From Diplocarpon mali (lineage: Eukaryota > Ascomycota > Leotiomycetes > Helotiales > Drepanopezizaceae), in assembly GCA_024741835.1 (NCBI GenBank), contig JAENRP010000463.1, forward strand, positions 1 to 27,774: a stretch of DNA of 27,774 nt. The letters run 5' to 3'. The position numbers were made by a program, and so were the translations under genes. Shown here one piece after another: positions 21,127 to 27,774 of this stretch (its first letter is position 1; each line of letters starts with the position of its first letter). The notes below the pieces were generated by a model, which made no database searches, had not been told where the DNA came from, and was given only the letters and a program-made list of their open reading frames with translations.

Positions 21127-21955
21127 CAAGAGACAACTCTAATTATCTTAGTAGTATAAGTAGAATAGCTTAAGGTATTATTTTAAGTACTAGTTTATAA
21201 TCTCAATTTAGCTATTAACGTTAGGGTTATAAGCTATAATTAGCTTAACCTTTATATTTAGTATTTAATAGAGCTCTTTTCAAAAGGTAAAGACGAATTA
21301 AGCGCCTCTATCTAATAGAATTAAGTTAAGTATGCTAAAATAGCGTATCTAATGAATTAAAAACAACTCTATAAGGCCTTTTGCATTAACTATCTTATAG
21401 TATAAGATCGATATTGCCTTCTTTAATAATCGGTCTATTATTACTAGTACAAAGTCGTAGCTAAGTTCATTAAGTAAGAGCTTTATAAAATCTATAGTTA
21501 AGTATTAGTATACTTATTTAGGAATTAGCAAAGGGTAAAGGAAACCTAAGGTCTTATTATAATAAGCTTTTATTCTTAAATAATAATAGTTCTGGATATA
21601 AGTACTAACATTACTACTAAGGCTTTTCTAGTAGTATTTTCTTCCTATTAGAAGTCTTGTTTTCCTAATTCTAGCGTGCGCGACGCAAGGTTGCTTATAT
21701 ATATAACAAATTAGGGCTATTTGCAGTTCAAAAGGTTAGGATAGTATAATAAGTCTACCTTAAAAGAAGAGTTTACCTTAGCTAAGTTTATAATTAAGGC
21801 TATGGCTTTACGCCTTATCTTAGAACTTTTATAGCTTAAGGGAGGTTTTATTAGCTTAAATAACCTTATTAATAATATAATAGTGCGCTATATTATACTC
21901 GACTCTAGATGTTAAGTCAGCAGGTGCCTTTATTAGCGCGATTAGCATAATCGTT

Positions 21956-22028
21956 ACTTATAGGCCAGGCCTAGGAGTGGAATTGATCTGCGCTAAAGTT
22001 ACTTATAGGCCGGGCCTAGGAGTAGAAT
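21956..22028 (-). repeat. Quasi-palindromic repeat, copies 7-8, 45 bp apart
   Basis: Copies start at 21956 and 22001. The core ACTTATAGGCC-A-GGCCTAGGAGT has arms complementary at 9 of 11 positions. The minus strand reads STPRPGL.V in the pol phase, between Gypsy RNase H and integrase. Confidence 0.88.
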
Positions 22029-23885
22029 CGCCTTTAGTAGCGAGTACTTCTATAAAGAGCTTATTATTAGGTAAGAGCTGCTAATAGCGTAAAGCTCGTT
22101 TCCTAGCCTTAAGAGGGGTCAGCTCCTAGTCTTAATGTAAGAGTATATTAGCTAGCGTATTTGTTATACCTATTTAATATATAATAAGGAAGTTGAAATC
22201 AGCAAAGAACTCCGCTTAGTAAGCCTACTAGGCTATTAAGTCCTTAGTTGTTATAAAGTACTTAAGGGCTTTATAATCTATATATATATACTATTTTCTA
22301 AGCCTTAAGTAGCTCTGCCTTATATTAATAGAACGATCTAAAAATCGCTAGGAGCTCTTTATTATAAATAGGGTAATTCAGCTTAGCGTTATTTATAGTC
22401 TTTAAGAAGTATTTAATTAAGTGGTAGTTATCGTCTTCCTAGAGTTAAGAGAGTATACTAGCAATTATGCTATTAGAGGCGTTGGTCTTAAGCCTTATCT
22501 ACTTCTAAGGGTAATAGTAGTATAAAATTAGGGTTATTTAAAGGCTTAAGCGTAAAGCTTTCTAAACTTCCTTATAAGCGTTATTAAAATCAAAAGGAAT
22601 ATTCCTTATAAGAGCTATTAAAGGTCGGCAGATATAACTATAGCTTTAAATAAACCTTTAATAGAAATTATAAAACTTTAAAAAGCTCTATACGCTATGT
22701 ATATTCTTAGCGTATTTCTACTTTTAAATGACTAAGACCTTATTAAAGTCTACCTCAATTCTGTAAACTCTGATAATAAACCTTAGGAACCTAGTCTTAA
22801 TAATCCTAAACTCGCTTTTCTTAATATTTACTTAAAGGCTATAGTATTAAAGAATTCCTAAGATCTTCTTAATATAAATCTTATAATTAAGGGAGTTTTC
22901 TAAGTAGATTAGAATATTATCTAAGTAGGTAGAGTAGAAATCGTTAAAGTAGTTAAGGAGAATATTATTAATAAACCTTTAAAAGGTAGCAGGCCTATTT
23001 ATTAGCCTAAATAGTAAAACCTTATATTTGTAAGTCCTATAATATATACGAAAGGTAGTTAGGTCTTTAGCGTTAGCTAATATGCAGATATAATAAAAGG
23101 CTTATTATATATCGATTTTTATAAAAATATAAGCTTTTAATATATATACTATTATCTTATTAATAAAGGGAATTAAGTAGGGGTCTTTCTTTATTAGAGC
23201 GTTTAGTTTCTAATAATCGATATATAGATATAGGGAGCTATTAGCTTTTCTAATAAAGAGGATTAAGGCTATTTAAAGGGAATTTAAAGCTTTAATAAAT
23301 CCTTTATATAAATTCTTAAGAATATAGCTCTTGACCTTTAAGAGCTATTTATTAATAAGGCGGTAAAAGGGTTCGATTATTAAGTTATTTTCGCTTATTA
23401 GCTCGATTTTATAATCTACCCTTAGTCTGGGTTCCAGCAGCTGATTAAAGGCCTAGCGACTAAAGACGTTCTTAAACTTAATATACTAAGGCAAGAGCTT
23501 TTAGTCTATTAGCTTATTATTACTCTTATACTTAGCTTATAGCGCCGAACTAAGGCTAAGGGAGCTAATTTCAGCTTACCTAACCGATTCTTAGCGATTG
23601 ATTTCTTAATCTAGATTATAAATAGAGCTTATAAATATGAATTCTTTAAGCGCTAGTTCTTAAGTTTATATAGCTTATCTTACCTTAGTTATAAAGCGGT
23701 AGTAGAGGGCGTTGATTGCTAAGGCTAAGATTAAGCTAATTTAGTAAGCTATCTTTAAAAGAGCGGTTTTCTTTATTAAAAGAGGAAGCAAAGGGTCTAG
23801 TACTTTTAGCAAGGCCTTCTTTATATAATTTAGATCTCTTTTTAAGTCTTTAAAGAAACTACTATCCTTAAGTTTATAAAAGGCC

Positions 23886-24005
23886 ACTCGCGGGCTAGGA
23901 CTAAGAGTGGAATTCAAGTTTGCAGTTTTCACTTGCAAGCTAGGACTAGGAGTAGGATTCGAATTCGCAAATTTCACTTATAAGCTAGGACTAAGAGTGG
24001 AATTC
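23886..24005 (-). repeat. Quasi-palindromic repeat, copies 9-11, 45-bp tandem units
   Basis: Copies start at 23886, 23931 and 23976, each 45 bp (15 codons) apart. The open minus-strand stretch 23741-23977 encodes NPTPSPSLQV and NSTLSPSPRV from them. They lie between Gypsy protease and RT. Confidence 0.88.
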
Positions 24006-25747
24006 GAGTTATTACTTACTAGTACTAAGAGCTAGGCTTAAGCTATTCTTAAGTCTTTATCTTTAGCATCTATTATAGCTACTTAATAATCGATATCTTA
24101 CTAGGCTATTAAGGGTCTTATTAACTATAAGAGATCAATTAGTACGCGTCGATTAAAGTAGAAGATAATAGGCATATCCTTAGGCTAAGAGATACTGTTT
24201 TTCCCCTTTCTATAGGACTATTTAAGGTTATAGTACTTTAGGAACTTCCTACTAATTAAAACGTCAGTTGCTCTTAAGCTTATAATTAAGAAAGGGAAGT
24301 TGATTCGTCGCTTATCGATTATAAAGGTAAGTAAAACGGCGAATCGAATAGTTTCTCCCTTAAGGCTATTATAGCTAATAAGGGTAATCAGTTTAGGCAA
24401 TTTAATAAACTTTACCCTAAGTCTTTAAAAGAACTAGTATATTAAAGACATCTTAATAATACCGAAAATATTAGCTTTACTATTAATATAGGCAACTATT
24501 TTAATAAATAATCTATTTTAAGCTAATTCTATAGGAATTAAGAATTGGCGGCCGCCTATTAATAGGCGGGAATTAAAATCTAAGTCTTTTTATAAATTAT
24601 AACCTATACTATAGTAGGAGTCTTTGCTATAGCTTAGCAGTTTCTTAATAGCAGGTCGTTTTCTATCTTAACTTTAGCTATTATAAATTCGCCCTACTTT
24701 TTTAACTTAAGGCAGTCTGTTATATAGTAATTAAGGACTTTATAATTATAATAAAGACTAGACGACGGCTTTAGGCTAGTAGACCCTTCTTAGTAGGCCG
24801 CTAGTAAAGGGAAACGAGTATAGGGAGCTAGGGAAGTAGCTATAGCTATAGGTCTTTATAACTCCCTTTTTAATATACTAGGGATGCGGTCCTTTAAAAG
24901 GGAGAATGCGATAGCAAGGGCAATTTATCAAATGTTATAAGCTTCTTCTTATTTGATATTATAAGCCTCGCGGTTTATAATAGCTAAGAACTTATTTAAA
25001 GTAGTATAATTATTATTCATTTTATACTTCTCTATTCAAAGGTCGTTCTTTAAAGCTAAGGAGACCTTTTTATAAATGTTATTAAACTAGTAAGACTAAT
25101 TGATCTTATTAGCTATAGTAAGAGTAATAAACTTAAATTAGAACTTATTATATAATATTAAACCTATAGTTAGCCTACTATATTTAAGCTTAGCGGACTA
25201 AATATAGTTATAATTAAAGAACCTTTAATCTAAGACCTTAAGGACGTTAGTAGCGTATATAAACTTATTAGCAAAGATAAGATTTATATATTATAGGATT
25301 AAATTCTAAGCTTTACCTATTATATACTTAAAGTAGGTAGTAATCTAGTCCTCTTTTAAAGTAAAGTTACTTAAGTACTTTTAAATAAATACCTTTATAG
25401 CTATCTTTTAAGCGTTATAGGTAATTTCGCTTTAGTAGTTATTAAAATAGGTTTAAAGGTACTTAATTTAATAAGGGTTAACGGCTAAGACTAAAGGTCA
25501 GATAATTAAAAGGTAGTAGTCTAAAAGAGGTAGCAAGTCGGCGGTAAAGGACCGAGTATTCCAAAGGCTAGCATTTAAGGAAGAAGGGGCAATAGTATTA
25601 TTTTAAAAAGCAGCAGCTATAGTAGCGCTAATAAGGTTTGCGATTTCGGCCTATTAGGCAGCTGAAAAGAGAGGGGCTAATATAATAAGGGTAGACGTCG
25701 GTTCTTCCTTAACTTTAATTAATAGAAAGGGAGTATTTTAAGAATCT

Positions 25748-25775
25748 ATTTATAGGCTAGGCCTAGGAGTAAAGT
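25748..25775 (-). repeat. Quasi-palindromic repeat, copy 12
   Basis: Single copy in the Gypsy gag N-terminal region; minus-strand peptide DFTPRPSL in the gag phase. Confidence 0.8.
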
Positions 25776-25844
25776 CTATACTAAGGGAGGTAGCTTCTTA
25801 AGTGAGCTCTAGAGGAGGAATATCTCTAGGACTAGGGTTAATAG

Positions 25845-25930
25845 TAAGGCCTAGTGAACTAGTAGCAGTAAGGCCTAGAGAACTAGTAGCAGTAAGGCCT
25901 AGAGAACTAGTGGCAATAAGGCCTAGTGGA
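25845..25930 (-). repeat. 24-bp tandem repeats encoding an 8-residue unit
   Basis: At least three units of AAGGCCTAGAGAACTAGTAG plus CAGT, nearly identical. On the minus strand in the gag phase they encode TATSSLGL. Near-identity despite heavy mutation elsewhere suggests recent expansion or few mutable sites (the unit contains few CpA). Confidence 0.88.
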
Positions 25931-25965
25931 GGTGCGGTTAACCTTTCACTTCTCTTAAGTGGCAT

Positions 25966-26948
25966 AAGATTAGAGGTCCTAAGTACTAATTCTCTTTATA
26001 TTATCTAGTTTAATCTAAAGGGACCTAATGCTAAATAGTAACCTATTTAAAAGGGGGAAGATTAGTATAAGCAGAGCTATATATATTTTTAAAGCCTTTT
26101 AATAAAGTATATATTAAGGTATTATAAGTTTATAGATCTTAAGAAAGAAGGTTTTACTTTAAAATCACGTCTCTTTACTAATTAGGAGTTATAATAAAGT
26201 TACTTAAAGGTATAATGCAAATCTAAGGAAGTAGGGTCTAAGGATCTAAAGCTTATCACTCTACTAAAGTTGACCTAGTCTTTAATAGTATAGTATAACC
26301 TATTAAGGCTAATCAAGTCTCTATATATATATATAGGTATAGGTCTCTTAGTTTGCACCCGAGTGTTTCAAAGGAAGGAGTAAAGAGCTTTAAAGAGGTA
26401 AGGAGAGTTGTCGACGAGTATAGGTCGACAGGGAGTATAAAGAAGGTCGACGACTTATTCGCAAGGAGGGGTCTTCGAGGAGTCGAGTTATATTCGAAGC
26501 TTTCGCAGAAGAGGAGGAGCTTCGAAGAGTATAAGGAGAGTTATTAATAAGTATATTATCGATAAGTATAAGGTCGATAAAAAAAAGTAGTATAGAGTAT
26601 TTATAAGAGAAGGAGAAAGTTAAAAAGAGAAAAGTTATTATACTACTCTAGGCAGCAGCCTATGCTAGCGAAGCAAGGGCATAGTGAATTTTTCTGAATT
26701 GAAATTGAAGGTGAATTTCCGTTTGTAAAATGGAGTAGGTAAGGGGTCGAAAAAACGAGCTGATCTTATATTTAAAGGTTATTTAGCTTCCTTTGAAAAC
26801 TAGATTAGTAAGATCTAGGCGCTACGTACGAGTTGCTTAAGGCAGTTTGTAGTAGAAGTCGAGATCGAGAGATCGAGTTACTTAAGGCAGTTCGAAATAA
26901 CAATTCTAAAGGTAGTAGATATTAAGCTTCTTAGTAAAGGTTGAGTTG
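25966..26948 (-). other. Gypsy 5' leader, about 1 kb, unusual composition
   Basis: Between the primer site and the gag start. The part 26340-26730 differs from its surroundings: TCGAC, TCGAG and TTCGAA strings and many intact TG dinucleotides. The plus strand is open from 26353 to 26547 (64 codons, purine-rich, Lys/Arg/Glu-rich), opposite to the element's sense. I recognise no family in either strand. It could be untranslated leader or a captured fragment. Confidence 0.55.
26493..26526. repeat. Inverted repeat with 9-bp arms in the Gypsy leader
   Basis: TTCGAAGCT (26493-26501) and AGCTTCGAA (26518-26526) are perfect complements around a 16-base spacer. It could form a hairpin in leader RNA. 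Confidence 0.8.
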
Positions 26949-26959
26949 ATCTTTTCTTA
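26949..26959 (-). other. Gypsy primer-binding site, candidate self-priming type
   Basis: On the minus strand TAAGAAAAGAT directly follows the 5' LTR. No tRNA 3'-end complement (a TGG start) is seen. AAGAAAAGAT is an exact 10-base match to 27046-27055 on the plus strand, so element RNA carries its perfect complement AUCUUUUCUU inside the LTR. Known: Tf1/sushi-type chromoviruses prime from the 5' end of their own RNA. Confidence 0.55.
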
Positions 26960-27213
26960 TATTACAACTTGCTCTTAAGCGTATAGAAGGCGAAAATCGA
27001 ATGACGCTGACTGTATTACTTCGAAAGGTATGCTATATAATTAAGAAGAAAAGATGAAGAAGAAGAAAGAGTCTTTAATAGAGTTCCTCCAGAATAAGTA
27101 CAGGTGCTTTACTAGCGTGCATATGATCTAGCCACCTTGCTACCTTAGCGTGCACCTGACTTCGACATATGATATAACCGTTTACGTGATGTGCACGTAA
27201 TGCGGCCGTAATA
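26960..27213 (-). repeat. Gypsy 5' LTR
   Basis: 254 bp. It retains CG-rich positions (27190-27210) that became TA-rich in the 3' LTR. About 36 differences from 4835-5088, all transitions, no gaps. Confidence 0.97.
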
Positions 27214-27218
27214 GAGGA
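27214..27218. repeat. Target duplication GAGGA, right of Gypsy element
   Basis: Second copy of 4830-4834. Confidence 0.95.
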
Positions 27219-27355
27219 GAAGGAGGAGATAAATTATTAAATTCGAGTTTAAGGTACTATATATTAGTCCCTTTAAAAATAGGTGATTTAAGCAGTAGAG
27301 TACTTTTAGTAATTAAGCTAGTAATCTTAGCTATTAGTTCTAATGATTTAGCTAT
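27214..27355 (-). pseudogene. Copia0 gag, N-terminal fragment
   Basis: Minus-strand phase begins at ATA (27355-27353, probably a mutated ATG) AKSLELIAKITSLITKS, then a Ser/Pro-rich stretch, and joins the fragment at 4834 without loss of frame when one GAGGA is kept. One in-frame TAG. The Gypsy insertion therefore hit gag coding sequence close to its start. Confidence 0.75.
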
Positions 27356-27544
27356 AGTAACGAATCTTGCGTAAGCTTAGATTATTATATAGCGCTTTAA
27401 AAGGGGAGTAGCCACTATTTTATTATTAAAATAACGCTTGTTATGCGTCGTTAGTTAAGTAAAACTTAAAAATATCGATTAGCCTTTTCGTTTGTAAAGG
27501 AGACTTTAATCGATAGAATTTGTCGAATACTATTTATAAGTATA
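27356..27544 (-). other. Copia0 5' leader
   Basis: Stretch between the primer site and the proposed gag start; no gene or repeat seen. Confidence 0.6.
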
Positions 27545-27557
27545 TAGGACTTATAAC
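27545..27557 (-). other. Copia0 primer-binding site, half tRNA-iMet type
   Basis: On the minus strand GTTATAAGTCCTA, one transition from the Copia1/Copia2 site, next to the 5' LTR edge. Confidence 0.8.
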
Positions 27558-27774
27558 TTATAGTAATAAGGTTCTTTAATAGTGAACTTAATAGTAAACT
27601 AAAAGAGGGTATAAAGATGTATAAGGTGTAAATAACGATATTAAGTATCTTATATCTTGATTTATAAGAGCTCTCTAACTATAAGCTATTTAATAAGGGC
27701 TGCTACTAAGTCATATAGCAAGTCATATGATATATTATATATATAATATATTATATAATAGATCATATGACAAA
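27558..27774 (-). repeat. Copia0 5' LTR, truncated by the window end
   Basis: Starts beside the primer site; 27745-27774 matches 1-30. Full length inferred from the left copy is about 242 bp. Confidence 0.75.

Larger units (their letters stand above)
21127..24599 (-). pseudogene. Gypsy pol remnant: protease, RT, RNase H, integrase
   Basis: Minus strand, Ty3/Gypsy order. Protease about 24200-24560: AYINSKANIFGII (NSKA at 24473-24484 for DSGA), then an open stretch 24218-24400 ending RATDVLISRKFLKYYNLK. RT about 22700-23450: LYLYIDYQKLNALIKKDPY, then RPATFQRFINNIL, then YLDNILIY (YLDN 22916-22927 for YLDD). RNase H about 22150-22650: RPLIALIRNIPFDF, RLKTNTSN (Asp-to-Asn), then IYDKELLAI. Integrase about 21127-21900: DFIKLLLNELSYDFVLVIIDR, LLDRGA.FVFTF (DRGA near 21303-21314), YNPNVNS, then the break at Copia1. 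Linkers at 23886-24005 and 21956-22028 carry the quasi-palindromic repeats. Dead copy. Confidence 0.94.
24600..25965 (-). pseudogene. Gypsy gag remnant
   Basis: The probable start is the ATG at 25965-25963 on the minus strand (MPLKRSERLTAPPLGL), chosen because the phase runs on from there. The N-terminus holds three 8-residue TATSSLGL repeats (25845-25930) and one quasi-palindromic repeat (25748-25775, DFTPRPSL). The C-terminus has a zinc knuckle at 24712-24753: YYNYKVLNYYITDC has the exact C-x2-C-x4-H-x4-C spacing if the two Tyr and the Tyr at position 9 are Cys, Cys and His changed by G-to-A or C-to-T. Gag packages element RNA into particles. Many stops. Confidence 0.8.
4835..27213 (-). mobile_element. 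Chromodomain Ty3/Gypsy element, split by Copia1
   Basis: Seen: two 254-bp LTRs in the same orientation (4835-5088 and 26960-27213) flanked by identical GAGGA. The minus-strand order is gag, protease, RT, RNase H, integrase, chromodomain, followed by a polypurine tract, which defines a Ty3/Gypsy chromovirus. Removing Copia1 (5917-21121) and one AAAAG leaves 7169 bp. The RT motif YLDD reads YLDN (22916-22927) and the protease DSGA reads NSKA (24473-24484), so the copy is dead. It entered the gag of Copia0. The LTRs differ at about 36 positions, all transitions. Confidence 0.95.
1..27774 (-). mobile_element. Copia0: outermost Ty1/Copia LTR retrotransposon, degenerate, split by the Gypsy element
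   Basis: Seen: on the minus strand, a Copia-type order gag, protease, integrase, RGRP linker, reverse transcriptase, RNase H runs from the right window end, skips 4835-27218, and continues from 4834 down to 328. The first and last 30 bases of the window (1-30 and 27745-27774) align without gaps, with 3 transitions. They are the same part of the two LTRs, so the window cuts both. A tRNA-type primer site lies at 27545-27557 and a polypurine tract at 57-66. Inferred size without the insert is about 5.6 kb, normal for Copia. It is the oldest layer. The RT motif YVDD reads YINN, so this copy is dead. Outer target duplications lie outside the window. Confidence 0.9.

Noticed and set aside
21956..24005. 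CRISPR-like array from the regularly spaced 23-bp palindromes.
   Set aside because: Units are few and in separate clusters, the spacers are themselves repeated and coding, and the context is a eukaryotic retrotransposon.

Overview
The whole window is one dense block of degenerate LTR retrotransposons, with no host gene recognised. It looks like an AT-rich, repeat-induced-point-mutation (RIP) compartment of a filamentous ascomycete (Pezizomycotina). Paired LTRs differ almost only by C/T and G/A transitions, TpA is abundant, the coding frames carry many TAA/TAG stops, and catalytic Asp codons have become Asn codons.

Layout: four elements are nested one inside another. (1) The outermost is a Ty1/Copia element on the minus strand ('Copia0', about 5.6 kb without insertions). 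Its two LTRs are clipped by the two window ends: 1-56 is the end of the 3' LTR and 27558-27774 is most of the 5' LTR. (2) A chromodomain Ty3/Gypsy element on the minus strand (4835-27213, 7169 bp without insertions, 254-bp LTRs) sits in the N-terminal gag coding region of Copia0, with target duplication GAGGA. (3) A second Copia family on the plus strand ('Copia1', 5917-21121, 7596 bp without its insertion, 197-bp LTRs) sits in the Gypsy integrase, with target duplication AAAAG. (4) A sister copy of that family on the minus strand ('Copia2', 11773-19376, 7604 bp, 198-bp LTRs) sits near the 3' end of the Copia1 RNase H, with target duplication GCTTA. Removing each insert plus one duplication restores a continuous reading frame in every host element. 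Insertion order is therefore Copia0, Gypsy, Copia1, Copia2.

Each element has the standard replication parts: gag, protease, integrase, reverse transcriptase and RNase H (Copia order PR-IN-RT-RH; Gypsy order PR-RT-RH-IN-chromodomain), primer-binding sites and polypurine tracts. The three Copia elements carry a site complementary to the anticodon-arm half of initiator-Met tRNA. The Gypsy element instead has a 10-base match between the sequence next to its 5' LTR and its own LTR, suggesting Tf1-like self-priming. All are dead copies.

Three things go beyond ordinary retrotransposon remains. The Copia1/Copia2 family has about 1.5 kb after RNase H that holds a further degenerate reading frame, with Gln/Arg-rich blocks around a 100-codon core that is fairly open in both copies. 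A quasi-palindromic repeat of about 23 bp, often in 45- or 48-bp tandem units, occurs 12 times in two unrelated elements (Copia0 and Gypsy); all but one copy lie in linkers between domains or a gag N-terminal region, and most encode the same peptide. The Gypsy 5' leader is about 1 kb long and its composition differs from the rest.
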